A stretch of DNA of 57,138 nucleotides from Pseudonocardiaceae bacterium (GTDB lineage Bacteria; Actinomycetota; Actinomycetes; Mycobacteriales; Pseudonocardiaceae). The notes beneath the pieces were generated by a model, which saw nothing but the letters and a program-made list of their open reading frames with translations, did not search any database and was not told the origin of the DNA. Shown here one piece after another: positions 35,728 through 44,752 of this stretch; position 1 is the stretch's first letter, and the number at the start of each line of letters is the position of its first letter. The position numbers and the translations under genes are program-made. The stretch is from assembly GCA_009379845.1 (NCBI GenBank), contig WHSZ01000036.1, positions 1-57,138 on the forward strand. The letters run 5' to 3'.

Positions 35728-37701
35728 CGCGGCGAACGTGGCGGCGAGCACCACCCCTGCCGAGGTGATCACGCCGCCGGTGACCCGGAGCCCGTGCAAC
35801 GTGCCGTCTCGCGTGCCGATGGTGTGCGCCTCCTCCCGCACCCTTGTCATCAGGAAGATGTTGTAGTCGATTCCGAGTGCCACGAGGAAAACGAAGGCGT
35901 ACAACGGAACCGCGGGATCCGCGCCGGGGAAGCCGAGCAGGTCGTTGAACACCAGCGCCCCCACGCCGAGCGTGGCACCGAAGGAAAGCACCACGGTCCC
36001 GATCAGCAGCACCGGCGCGAGCAGCGAGCGCAGCAGCATCGCGAGGATCAGGAAGATCGCGACCAGCACGATGGGGATGATCACGTCGCGGTCCCTTTTC
36101 GCGGCGTCCTGCACGTCCAGCTGATTCGCGGTTTCCCCGCCCACCTTGGCTTGCGCCTGAGGTACCGAATGCACCGCGTCGCGCAGCTGCCTTGTCACCC
36201 GCACCGCGCCTTCGGAGTCGGGTGACTCGCGCAGCGTGGCGTTGATCTGTACCTGGCCGTGCACCACTTTCGGCTGTTTCACCCGTGGATCACGCGGATT
36301 GACGGTGAGCACCGTGGCGTCCGCGACGCCGGGCACCTCCTTCGCCTTCTCGATGACCTTGCCTGCTTGGTTGGCGGAAGCCACGATCACCGCCGGGCTG
36401 CCGGTGCCGCCGGGGAAGTGCCGGCTGAGCGTGTCCTGCCCGGTGACCGCCTCCACCTCGTTGAGGAACACGTCACGCTGGGACACCCCGCTCGCCTGCA
36501 ACGCCGGGACGAAGGCGACCCCGGCGATCAGCGCGAGCACGGTCAGCACCCAGGTGGCGCGCGGCCTGCGGCGCACCAGGTTGGCGATACGGCCGAATAT
36601 GCCGTCGGTTCTCTTCCGATGCCGCGCGACCGTTGGCAAGAACGGCCAGAACGCGGCCCGCCCGCAGAGCACCAGCGCGGACGGGAGGAAGGTCAGCGAA
36701 GCAAGCAACGAGGCCGCGATGCCGATCGAGACGATCGGGCCGAGCCCACGGTTCGAGTTCAACTCGCTGAACAGCATGCACAGCATGCCGACGATCACCG
36801 TTCCTGCCGAGGCGCCGATCGGCTCCGCGGAGGCACGTAATGCCGTGCGCATCGCGTACCAGGTGCGCCGCTCGTGCAGCAACTCTTCCCGATAGCGCGC
36901 GACGAGCAGCAGCGCGTAATCGGTTGCCGCCCCGAAGATGAGGATCAGCATGATGCCCTGGGTCTGCCCGTTCAGGGTGAGTGTGCCGTTCGCGGCAAGC
37001 GGGTAGATGGCGAACGACGCGGCGATCAGCGCGAAACCCGACGAAGCAAGCACGATGATCGGCAGGAACGGGCTTCGGTAGACGATGATCAGGATCACCG
37101 CCACGATCGACGCGGTGACCAGTAACAGCGCCTCGTCGACGCCACTGAAAACGTCCGCGAAATCCGCGTTGTAACCGCCGGGCCCGGTGACATGTGCGGT
37201 AAGGCCTTCCGGAAGGTCCCCGGACACCCGTTCCCTGATCTCCTGCACGGTTTTGCCAGCGGCCGCCGGATCGTCTCCGGAAACCGGTACGACGATCTGG
37301 GCCGCTTTCCGGTCAGGGGACGGGATGGGCGGTGTCGGGGCCTCCTCCAAACCGTCCATAGTGGATAGTTGAGGTCCAGTTCGGTTGATGATCCCCATGT
37401 CCGAGGGGGTCAGCCCGGCGCCGCGCTCGAATATCACCACGGCCGGCAACACGTTGCTCTCCGTGAAGCGTTTCTCGGCTTCGGACACCTCGGTTGATTC
37501 CGCGCTCTCCGGCAGGAACGAGGCGTTGTCGTTGGTCTGTACTTCGGTGAGCTTGCCGAGCGAGGGACTTCCCACCGCACCGAGTGCGAGCCAGCCGATG
37601 AGCAGGAAAGCGGGAAGGAGCCACCGTGCCCGGCTCGTCCGCTGCCGACCGGGTGGCGGCACCGCAGGCTGATCGGCCATATCCCGGCTGGTCCTCCTCA
37701 T
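35563..37701 (-). CDS. MmpL-family (RND) lipid transporter
   Basis: 712 aa, 11-12 membrane helices in two halves, each after a large outer loop. Proton-relay residues sit in FGAATDYALLLVARYR (first half) and LVALGIDYNIFLMTR (second half), the paired Asp-Tyr of the MmpL family. Members export cell-envelope lipids, usually made by a neighbouring PKS. The WS/DGAT gene lies 73 bases upstream on the same strand. An in-frame ATG at 37680 is an alternative start. It is shorter than MmpL3 and lacks its long C-terminal tail, as do many actinomycete members. Export of the PKS product is inferred from context. Confidence 0.93.
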   Translation of the reverse strand: MRRTSRDMADQPAVPPPGRQRTSRARWLLPAFLLIGWLALGAVGSPSLGKLTEVQTNDNASFLPESAESTEVSEAEKRFTESNVLPAVVIFERGAGLTPSDMGIINRTGPQLSTMDGLEEAPTPPIPSPDRKAAQIVVPVSGDDPAAAGKTVQEIRERVSGDLPEGLTAHVTGPGGYNADFADVFSGVDEALLLVTASIVAVILIIVYRSPFLPIIVLASSGFALIAASFAIYPLAANGTLTLNGQTQGIMLILIFGAATDYALLLVARYREELLHERRTWYAMRTALRASAEPIGASAGTVIVGMLCMLFSELNSNRGLGPIVSIGIAASLLASLTFLPSALVLCGRAAFWPFLPTVARHRKRTDGIFGRIANLVRRRPRATWVLTVLALIAGVAFVPALQASGVSQRDVFLNEVEAVTGQDTLSRHFPGGTGSPAVIVASANQAGKVIEKAKEVPGVADATVLTVNPRDPRVKQPKVVHGQVQINATLRESPDSEGAVRVTRQLRDAVHSVPQAQAKVGGETANQLDVQDAAKRDRDVIIPIVLVAIFLILAMLLRSLLAPVLLIGTVVLSFGATLGVGALVFNDLLGFPGADPAVPLYAFVFLVALGIDYNIFLMTRVREEAHTIGTRDGTLHGLRVTGGVITSAGVVLAATFAALSVLPILFMVQVAFLVAFGVLLDTLVVRSLLVPALTVDIGRGIWWPSRLMRGRP

Positions 37702-37774
37702 CTGCCCGTGCGGGACTCACTGGACACACCAGAGCGGCCACGATGTCACACGCGCGGAACCCAGCCGGATGTCC

Positions 37775-39145
37775 CTACCGCGTGATGTGTTCGAGGTTTT
37801 CCAGTTCGGAATCGAGATGCAGCAGGATGCGTTGCAGGCTCGGCAACGTTCGCCAGCCGAGCACACCGAACTCCACGTTGTCGGCGTAACTCGTCAGGGT
37901 GATGTTGAGCGCCTGCCCGTCGAGAAGCAAGGACATCGGGTAGATCCCATCGAGCCGGGCACCGTTGAAGTACTGGGTGGATCGCGGGCCCGGCACGTTC
38001 GAGATGATGAGGTTGAACGGTGGCCGTGTTCGCTCCGGTACCCCAGGGATCATAGCGAGTCCGAGTGGCGCGATCACCAGTCCGCTGAACATCAAGAACT
38101 GCAACGGGCTGAGTTCCGCGGCCAGCCGCTTGCCTTGCCGCATCGAGGTATGGATCCGACGCAACCGCTTTTCCGGATCGGGTTCATCGGTCGCGAGGTC
38201 GCAAAGGCCGGTGCCGACCGCGTTACCGCCGACCGCACCCGTGGCAGCGAAGTTCGGGGTACGCATGGAAATCGGCACCATCGCGATCAGTGGTTCGGCT
38301 GGCAGCGCGCGCAGTTCGGATAGGTAGGTGCGCAGCGCACCCGCGCACATCGCGAGCACCACGTCGTTCACGGACATATGTGCGGCTTTGCCAACCGCGC
38401 GGATCCGCTGGACCGACCAGGATTGCGCGGCGAACCGGCGCGCGCCACCGATTCCGACGTTCAGGATGCTTTTCGGTGCCTGCCACGGCATCGTGGCGGT
38501 GTGCTCGCGCAGCGCCTTGTTGGCGACCCGCATCGCGTTCGGCGTGGTGCGGGCCAGCTCACCGAGCGAGCCGGCTGCCATCTTCGCGACGGCGATCGGA
38601 TCGGCGCTCGGTTTGCCGGCCGACGGCTCGCCTGCCGGCGCCCACATCGGCGGGCGGCCGCGTTCGTGCGGATCCTCGGACAGCGTGTTGCGCATCTGCC
38701 GGATCGCGGTCACGCCGTCCGCGAGAGCGTGGTGCAGCTTGCTGTAGATCGCGAACCGGCCTCCCGTGAGCCCTTCGATGAGGTGTATCTCCCACAGCGG
38801 GCGGTGCCGATCGAGCAGCGTGCCGTGTAGCCGGGAAGCCAGCGCGAGTAGCTCGCGGACCCTGCCGGGGCGTGGCAGCGCGGAGAGCCGGACGTGGTAC
38901 TCGAGATCGAGCTGGTCGTCCTCCGCCCACGCCCAGTTGCCAAGCGCCGGAAGCGGCCGTTGCGGCCGGCGCCGGAACAGCCGCTTGACGCTGGTGTGCT
39001 CAAGCATCCCTTGGTGGATGCCGTTGAGGAAATCCGGGCCGGCGCCCTCGGGAATGCTGAACAGCTGCAAGCCGCCTACGTGCATTGGATGCTCACGCGA
39101 CTCACCGAGTAGGAAGATCGACTCGGTGATTGGCATGAACTCCAT
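37775..39145 (-). CDS. Wax ester synthase/diacylglycerol acyltransferase (WS/DGAT)
   Basis: 456 aa. The ATG at 39145 follows GGGAGGA by eight bases and is preferred to the ATG at 39178. The catalytic HHxxxDG motif is HHALADG (138-144). The N-terminus (MEFMPITESIFLLGESREHP) and the later NVPGPRST are typical of the bacterial WS/DGAT family. Transfers an acyl group from acyl-CoA to an alcohol, giving wax ester or triacylglycerol, at the inner membrane face. Next to an MmpL exporter and a PKS it may instead add an acyl chain to the polyketide lipid. It is in line with the MmpL gene (73-base gap) and the hydrolase (63-base gap). Confidence 0.93.
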   Translation of the reverse strand: MEFMPITESIFLLGESREHPMHVGGLQLFSIPEGAGPDFLNGIHQGMLEHTSVKRLFRRRPQRPLPALGNWAWAEDDQLDLEYHVRLSALPRPGRVRELLALASRLHGTLLDRHRPLWEIHLIEGLTGGRFAIYSKLHHALADGVTAIRQMRNTLSEDPHERGRPPMWAPAGEPSAGKPSADPIAVAKMAAGSLGELARTTPNAMRVANKALREHTATMPWQAPKSILNVGIGGARRFAAQSWSVQRIRAVGKAAHMSVNDVVLAMCAGALRTYLSELRALPAEPLIAMVPISMRTPNFAATGAVGGNAVGTGLCDLATDEPDPEKRLRRIHTSMRQGKRLAAELSPLQFLMFSGLVIAPLGLAMIPGVPERTRPPFNLIISNVPGPRSTQYFNGARLDGIYPMSLLLDGQALNITLTSYADNVEFGVLGWRTLPSLQRILLHLDSELENLEHITR

Positions 39146-39208
39146 TACTACGTCCTCCCTTGAACGGCTGACACTCAACCCCTGGAGTCTACGGGCCGTC
39201 CAAAAGGG

Positions 39209-41233
39209 CTAGAGGTGGTCGCGGGGAACGATGTATTCCCAGTTGCGGGAGTCCACCCGCTTCGCTCCCTCGTAGGCGTCCAGCTCGGCTCGCAGCCGGA
39301 ACTCGGTGGACGTGCAGGAAAGGACCGTGCGGGTGATCGTCTTGGCCTCCCAGCCGTCGCGGGCGAAACCCATTTCCCATACGACGTTCCCGCGCGCCGA
39401 GTCGAAGTCGTCGCGCACCCACGTGTAGCGCTCGACGGCGCGCCTTGCGACCTCCAGATCGATATCGTCGAGGCGCACCACGCCGAGATCCTTGACGACC
39501 TCGAGTTGCGAGGAATAGTCCACGAGATCACGGGAAACGGTCCAGCGCTGTTCCCCCGCGCGCACCGGGGTGCTGCTGATCGGTGGTGTCCCCTCCGGCT
39601 CGGCGAAGGACGGCACCGCGACCTCGTCCGGGGCATCCGTCGGGCGGATCGGCAGCACCAGCTCGGTGCCGGGGCAGAACACCGTGAGCCGAGCGGGTTC
39701 CGGTGGCGGCCAGGCGAGCGGCCAGTACGACGTGGAGATCGACGCCCGGATCCGGTGGCCGGGCGGAAACGCTTGCGCCACACCGTTGAGTAGCACGTCC
39801 ACCTGGTAGCGTTCCCCTGGCACCAGCGCCTCCGGCTCGTCGTGGCCGTTTCGGTGGGTGAGGTTCAGCAGCCCGTAGGTGACCCGCGTGGCGCGGCCAT
39901 CCGGCAACACGTCGGACAGCCGGACGCAGACCATCGCGGTCGGCTTGTTCACGGTGAATTCCAGCCGCAGCACCGGCGCACCGAGAATCTCGCACGTCTC
40001 GGTGAGCACGTCGCTGTTGAACACCAGCGAGCCGCCGTCTTCCTCACGCTGGTCGTAGGGCAGGTCAGGGGGAGCGTTGTAGGAGCACCACTTCCCGCCG
40101 AACTGGCCGACCGACAGCGGCGATTCGACGTTCAGCGCGGTCTCGACCACTTCGTCGGGGCTGTTCACGATCCGGTTCGTGGTCAACGGGTAGCTGGTGT
40201 CCACCACCCGCGAGGATGGCCATTCGAGTTCGCCGACCCAGCGCCCCGGCCGTTCCTCGTAGGCGGTGGACGGTGCCACGCTGTCCTGCATCCAGACGCG
40301 CAGCATCGGGTCGTCCATCACGTCGTTGTCCACGTCCCGAAGCCAGCGGTCCCACCAGCGCACCAGCTCCTGCAGGAAGCCGATCGCCGGTCCGGGCTCG
40401 CCGAGATGCGGGTACTTGTGCGACCACGGCCCGACCAGTCCCTTCCGCGGTACGTCGAGTTCGGAGAGCAGCCGGAACACCGCGTTCGAGTAGCCGTCCG
40501 CCCAGCCACTGACCGCCAGCACCGGGCAGTCCACATCCGCGTAGTTCTCGTAGATCGACCCGTGCCGCCAGTAGTCGTCGCGCCGCTGGTGCCGCAGCCA
40601 CTCGGCGAGCCACAGCCCGCTGTGCTCGAGCCGCTCGTACCACATCTCGCGCCAGTGCTCACCGACCAGCGCCGGATCCGGCGGGCAGGAGTTGTACGCG
40701 AACATCGTGGAGGCCCAGGACAGGTTGTCGGACAGCAGGCAGCCACCCATGTAGTGCACGTCGTCCGCGTACCGATCGTCGGAAGAGCACACCGTCGCGA
40801 TGGCGCTGAGGCTCTCCGGCCGCCGCGCGGCGAGCTGCAGCGCGTTGAAGCCGCCCCAGGAGATTCCCATCATCCCGGTGCGGCCCGTGCACCACGGCTG
40901 ATCGGCCAGCCAGGCGAGTACTTCCTCCGCGTCGGTGAACTCCTGCTCGAGGTACTCGTCGGTGAGTACCCCCTCGGATTCGCCGCTGCCCCGCAGATCC
41001 ACCCGCGCACAGGCGTAACCGTGTCCAGCCATATAGGGGTGGTGTATGGAATCGCGCTGCGCGGTGAGATCCCGCTTGCGGTACGGGATGAACTCCAGCA
41101 CCGCCGGGACCGGGTCGGTGTCCGAGGAGGTCGGTCGCCAGACGCGCGCCGCCAGCCGAACGCTGTCGGAAAGGGGAATCCACACGTGCTCGTCTTCCTT
41201 GACGGCGTACGGCAACGACGTCACCGTGCGCAT
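39209..41233 (-). CDS. CocE/NonD-family hydrolase (X-Pro dipeptidyl-peptidase S15 type)
   Basis: 674 aa. The ATG at 41233 follows AGGAGG by six bases. The N-terminal alpha/beta-hydrolase domain has the nucleophile motif GISWGG (S125) and RGSGESEG. The C-terminal half is the jelly-roll PepX_C domain (about 420-670, with FPPGHRIRASISTSYWPLAW). The family hydrolyses esters or acyl-amide bonds, and some members act as acyltransferases. There is no signal peptide. It starts ten bases after the ATP-grasp gene, so the two are one operon and may act in one pathway: an amide or ester formed by the ATP-grasp enzyme and trimmed by this hydrolase. The substrate is unknown. Confidence 0.9.
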   Translation of the reverse strand: MRTVTSLPYAVKEDEHVWIPLSDSVRLAARVWRPTSSDTDPVPAVLEFIPYRKRDLTAQRDSIHHPYMAGHGYACARVDLRGSGESEGVLTDEYLEQEFTDAEEVLAWLADQPWCTGRTGMMGISWGGFNALQLAARRPESLSAIATVCSSDDRYADDVHYMGGCLLSDNLSWASTMFAYNSCPPDPALVGEHWREMWYERLEHSGLWLAEWLRHQRRDDYWRHGSIYENYADVDCPVLAVSGWADGYSNAVFRLLSELDVPRKGLVGPWSHKYPHLGEPGPAIGFLQELVRWWDRWLRDVDNDVMDDPMLRVWMQDSVAPSTAYEERPGRWVGELEWPSSRVVDTSYPLTTNRIVNSPDEVVETALNVESPLSVGQFGGKWCSYNAPPDLPYDQREEDGGSLVFNSDVLTETCEILGAPVLRLEFTVNKPTAMVCVRLSDVLPDGRATRVTYGLLNLTHRNGHDEPEALVPGERYQVDVLLNGVAQAFPPGHRIRASISTSYWPLAWPPPEPARLTVFCPGTELVLPIRPTDAPDEVAVPSFAEPEGTPPISSTPVRAGEQRWTVSRDLVDYSSQLEVVKDLGVVRLDDIDLEVARRAVERYTWVRDDFDSARGNVVWEMGFARDGWEAKTITRTVLSCTSTEFRLRAELDAYEGAKRVDSRNWEYIVPRDHL

Positions 41234-41243
41234 GAACCACCTC

Positions 41244-42515
41244 CTAGTCGTCGAATTCGAATGGCAGTAGCTCGACACACCGTTCGTACTTCCGGATCAG
41301 TTCGGTCTCGTCGCTCGCGCCAATGAAGATGTCCGCCAGCTCGTAGCTGTAGGCGTCCTGCCCGACCATCTCGGAAAGCCGCTTGCCCTCGGCCGGGACC
41401 ACCCGGACCGTCGCGCCGGGCACCTCCCGCTCGGCGTGCGCGATCTCCCCGTCCGTCGGGATCCGCCGAACCACACCGTCCGTGAACCGCCGGAGGAACC
41501 ACTTCGCCGCGCAGCCGTACTCCCCGGCGCGGCGCGGCAGTTCCGGATCACGGCCGAGCGCGAGCCGCACCATGCACTGGTGGTTCGGCACCCCGTCCAC
41601 GTACTCGAAAAGCATCGCGTGTGACTGGGAATGCCGCGGGTTGACCTCGAGAAGGTTGATCCGGTCGGTGTCGGAATCCCAGAAGAACTCGATGTTGAAC
41701 GCGCTGTTGTCAAGACCGATCTGCCGGATCACCCGTTCGGACAGCTCGATGGCCCGCGTGGTAACGCTTTCCGGCAAGCTCGACGGGTACTGGTAGCGCA
41801 GAAAGCTTGTGCTGTCGGGATAGTTCACCGAGTCCACCACGCCGTACGCCTGCACCCGCCCGCCGAACACATATCCCTCGACGGTGAGTTGCACGCCGCC
41901 GACCGCTTGCTCGGCCAGGCAGGCCTGCCCACCGATCTCGGCGATCTCGTGCGGCAGGTCGAGTTGTTCGAGCACGAACTCGAACGGCTTGCCGAGCCGC
42001 CCGATGCCCTCCCGGATCTCGGTGGTGGCATTGTCCAATTCGGCCTGATCGGTCACCTTGAACGCCAGTTCGGACGAGGCGGACTTCACCGGTTTCAGCC
42101 ACACCGGGAAGTCCAGGTGCTCGGGCAGCCCGCCGTTGTGCTCGAGATCGACCAGCCCGAACCGGGGGTGCTCGTCGATCACCTTGTGCTGCTCGACGCG
42201 GCTCCAGTACTTGTGCTCACATTTCACGACGGCTTCCAGATCGGCGCTGCGCAGCCCGAAGCGCGCGCACAGCATCGGCACCATCGAACTGACCGGGAAA
42301 TCCCAGTACCCGACGATCGCGTCAACCGATCCGGGGAAGCTCTCGAGTTGCGCGATCGCCTTGTCGAGCAATTCGCGCAGCGGCACCGCGTCGCCGCTCT
42401 GCAACTCGTCGATGCTGAGCAGCGGGTAGAACCGGTAGTCGGCGAGATGCGGCAGTTCACCGAGTGTTCGCAGGTTCTGCTCGTCGAGTCCCAGTACGAA
42501 GATGTTTTCGGGCAT
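41244..42515 (-). CDS. ATP-grasp domain ligase
   Basis: 423 aa. The ATG at 42515 follows GGAGGAGG by seven bases, so the longer frame to 42563 is set aside. The N-terminal part is a pre-ATP-grasp domain. The middle has the Lys-containing ATP site (VWLKPVKSASSELAF), and NIEFFWDSD with INLLEVNPRHSQ gives the Glu and Asn metal ligands. Such enzymes join a carboxylate to an amine or thiol via acyl-phosphate. The partner substrate is unknown. It is the first gene of a minus-strand run with the hydrolase, WS/DGAT and MmpL genes, and its promoter region contains an iron-box-like site. Confidence 0.88.
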   Translation of the reverse strand: MPENIFVLGLDEQNLRTLGELPHLADYRFYPLLSIDELQSGDAVPLRELLDKAIAQLESFPGSVDAIVGYWDFPVSSMVPMLCARFGLRSADLEAVVKCEHKYWSRVEQHKVIDEHPRFGLVDLEHNGGLPEHLDFPVWLKPVKSASSELAFKVTDQAELDNATTEIREGIGRLGKPFEFVLEQLDLPHEIAEIGGQACLAEQAVGGVQLTVEGYVFGGRVQAYGVVDSVNYPDSTSFLRYQYPSSLPESVTTRAIELSERVIRQIGLDNSAFNIEFFWDSDTDRINLLEVNPRHSQSHAMLFEYVDGVPNHQCMVRLALGRDPELPRRAGEYGCAAKWFLRRFTDGVVRRIPTDGEIAHAEREVPGATVRVVPAEGKRLSEMVGQDAYSYELADIFIGASDETELIRKYERCVELLPFEFDD

Positions 42516-42597
42516 CAGCGTGCCTCCTCCGGCCGTCTTGACACGGGTTGTCCTGATTTCCACGGGGTGAAACCTCGGCGGCGCGATCGCACCTTTA

Positions 42598-42616
42598 TCG
42601 TTAGGCTTGCCTTAGT
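42598..42616. promoter_or_regulatory. Iron box (DmdR/IdeR-like operator) between divergent genes
   Basis: The core TTAGGCTTGCCTTAG at 42601-42615 resembles the DtxR/IdeR/DmdR consensus (TTAGGTTAGGCTAACCTAA, inner part best matched). It lies 23 bases upstream of the siderophore-interacting protein start and 86 bases from the ATP-grasp start on the other strand. It should repress at least the former under high iron, and may act on both. Confidence 0.62.
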
Positions 42617-42637
42617 TCGGTGTGCCGAGGAGGTCGA

Positions 42638-43480
42638 ATGGCTGAGCGATCCGCCCGCAAGCAGCGGCCGTTGACGCGGCTACGGGTACTGCGAACCGAA
42701 TGGCTGACCCCGCACATCGTTCGGGTGGTACTTGGCGGGCCCGGGTTCGCCAGCTTCGAACCGAACGGATTCACCGACGCGTACGTGAAGCTGCTCTTCC
42801 CGCAACCGGATGTGCACTATCCGGAGCCTTTCGACATGCAGCGGGTGCGCGAGGAGTATCCGCGCGAGCAGTGGCCGACCACCCGGACCTACACCGTCCG
42901 GTATCACGATCCGACCAACCGGGAACTGGCGATCGATTTCGTCTGCCATGGCGACACCGGGTTGGCCGCACCGTGGGCGGCGGCTGCCGAACCGGGCGAG
43001 GAACTGATGATGCTCGGTCCTGGTGGTGCCTATGCGCCCGATCCGGAGGCCGACTGGCATCTGCTGGTCGGGGACGAGAGCGCGCTGCCGGCGATCTCCG
43101 CCGCGCTGGAACGGTTGGAGCAAGTGGCTGCCGGCGCCAAGGCTCGGGTGGTGCTCGAGGTTACCGGCGTCGACGACGAGGTGAAGCTGGCCGGCCCGAA
43201 GGACACGTCGATCAGCTGGATTCACCGGGAATCCGATCCGGATGGGCTGGTACGAACGGTGCGTCAGATGGACTTCCCGCCAGGGGTCCCGCATGCCTTC
43301 GTGCACGGCGAGGCGGGATTCATCCGGGAACTGCGCCGGCATCTGCTCGACGAGCGCGCCGTGCCGAAGGATGCGTTGTCCATCTCCGGGTACTGGCGGC
43401 GCGGCAAGAACGAGGACGGCTGGCAGGCGGAGAAGGCCGAAGAGAAGGCCGCCGAACAAGCGCGTTCCGTGCGGTCCTGA
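42638..43480 (+). CDS. Siderophore-interacting protein (FAD-dependent ferric reductase)
   Basis: 280 aa. The ATG at 42638 is preceded by GAGGAGGT. The FAD-binding motif RTYTVR is at 83-88, and the SIP C-terminal domain has DESALPAI and the closing SGYWRRGKNEDGW, typical of ViuB-like proteins. It reduces ferric siderophores in the cytoplasm and so releases iron. The iron box just upstream fits. Siderophore biosynthesis genes are not obvious here, though the divergent ATP-grasp enzyme could belong to one. Confidence 0.94.
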   Translation: MAERSARKQRPLTRLRVLRTEWLTPHIVRVVLGGPGFASFEPNGFTDAYVKLLFPQPDVHYPEPFDMQRVREEYPREQWPTTRTYTVRYHDPTNRELAIDFVCHGDTGLAAPWAAAAEPGEELMMLGPGGAYAPDPEADWHLLVGDESALPAISAALERLEQVAAGAKARVVLEVTGVDDEVKLAGPKDTSISWIHRESDPDGLVRTVRQMDFPPGVPHAFVHGEAGFIRELRRHLLDERAVPKDALSISGYWRRGKNEDGWQAEKAEEKAAEQARSVRS

Positions 43481-43621
43481 CCACTTTCGGTTATTCTGAG
43501 CACGTAACGTGCTCGCTGCTCACGTGCGGTGAAACGTGACCCTGAGCATATTCCGGCATGAGTGGCCGAGCTCTTGGGCATTCTGAACGGAACTACACAT
43601 TGGTGCCCTGTGGGAGTCATG

Positions 43622-43783
43622 ATGTCCGACTCGTTGCGATCCGCACCGCCTGACCCGGAGGCGATGCGCGCCCGTCTCGATGCCGCCGTGTGGCGGTGGT
43701 TGTCCGGCGCCGAACTGACCGCTGCCGAGCAGCGCATTGTGGACATGCACATGCGGCCAGGCGGCTGCTCGACCTGCCGGTAG
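43622..43783 (+). CDS. Small hypothetical protein (53 aa)
   Basis: The ATG at 43622 is five bases after GGGAG; another ATG at 43619 is too close to it. The product is helical with AVWRWLSGAELTAAEQRIVD and ends MHMRPGGCSTCR. Codon bias is good. Its family is not recognised. The Cys-x2-Cys at the end may bind metal. It could be complete, or the front of a longer protein continuing in another frame with the hydrophobic peptide downstream. Confidence 0.45.
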   Translation: MSDSLRSAPPDPEAMRARLDAAVWRWLSGAELTAAEQRIVDMHMRPGGCSTCR

Positions 43784-43809
43784 CAGACCAACTTCAGTCG
43801 CGGTACGGC

Positions 43810-43941
43810 GTGCTCGTCCGCGGACGAACCGTCCCGCCTCCGCAGCGTGCGGCGCTGCCGAGTGCCGCGGTACTGCTCGGCGCGCCGTTCCTGGTCACCT
43901 ACCTGCCCGAGATCGCTCTGGTGCTGCTGGGTAATCGATAG
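43810..43941 (+). CDS. Possible small membrane peptide (43 aa)
   Basis: The frame from the GTG at 43810 reads VLVRGRTVPPPQRAALPSAA and then a hydrophobic helix (VLLGAPFLVTYLPEIALVLL). It has high G/C third positions but no clear ribosome site. It may be the C-terminal piece of a gene whose front is the 53-aa frame upstream. The evidence is weak. Confidence 0.25.
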   Translation: MLVRGRTVPPPQRAALPSAAVLLGAPFLVTYLPEIALVLLGNR

Positions 43942-43949
43942 GCTGCTGC

Positions 43950-44723
43950 GTGATGTTGGACTATGAGACGGCCGACGGCGTGGCCACCGTGACGTTGAAC
44001 AGGCCGGAGCGGATGAACGCGTTGAGCTCGCGGCTGTGTGATGAGCTGGTCGCCGCGTTCGACCGGGCACATCGGGATCCCGCCGTTCGCGCGGTCGTGC
44101 TCGCCGCGGTCGGGGAGCGCGGGTTCTGTGCCGGTCGGGATCTGCACGAGGCCGGCGAGTCGGATGCCGCCGGAGAGCCGATCCGGCTGCCGATGCGGGG
44201 CGTCGGCCGCGAGGTGTTCGAGGCGATCGTGGAATGTGGCAAGCCAACCGTGGCCGCGCTGTTCGGCTACACCCTCGGAGGTGGTGCCGAGCTGGCGCTC
44301 GCCTGCGACGTGCGGATCGCCGCCGACGACCTGACGTTCGGTTTTCCCGAGGTCGTGGTGGGCTTCGGGGCGAACTTCGGTTCGGTGATGCTGCCGAGGG
44401 TGGCACCGCTCGGCGTGGCCTACGACCTGCTCTACACCGGCAGGCGGATCGGCGCGGCTGAGGCGAAGGACTGCTTTGTCGTCAACCAGGTGGTGGCGAG
44501 GGGGGAGCTATCCGACGCGGTCGCCGACTACGTCGATGTGTTGACCACCCGGGCGCCGCTGACCCAGCAGCGGTACAAGGCGATGATCACGAAAGGCCGG
44601 GAGCTGCCGCTGTCCGCGGCACTGCGGCTGGATGCCGCGCCAAACCCGTATCTGAGCGAGGACCGCAAGGAGGGCGTCGCCGCGTGGCGCGAGGGACGCC
44701 GGCCACGCTGGCAGGGTCGGTAG
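43950..44723 (+). CDS. Enoyl-CoA hydratase/isomerase family protein
   Basis: 257 aa, crotonase fold. Oxyanion-hole segments are RGFCAGRDL and GYTLGGGAELALACDVRI; the second-domain Glu region is FGFPEVVVGFGANFG. Hydrates or isomerises an enoyl-CoA in the cytoplasm, or acts on a related CoA ester. GTG at 43950 or ATG at 43953 may be used. The next gene begins 29 bases downstream, so the methyltransferase may be co-transcribed. The exact substrate is unclear. Confidence 0.88.
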   Translation: MMLDYETADGVATVTLNRPERMNALSSRLCDELVAAFDRAHRDPAVRAVVLAAVGERGFCAGRDLHEAGESDAAGEPIRLPMRGVGREVFEAIVECGKPTVAALFGYTLGGGAELALACDVRIAADDLTFGFPEVVVGFGANFGSVMLPRVAPLGVAYDLLYTGRRIGAAEAKDCFVVNQVVARGELSDAVADYVDVLTTRAPLTQQRYKAMITKGRELPLSAALRLDAAPNPYLSEDRKEGVAAWREGRRPRWQGR

Positions 44724-44752
44724 CGGTGCGGGTTCGCGATACCGTGTCCGGA

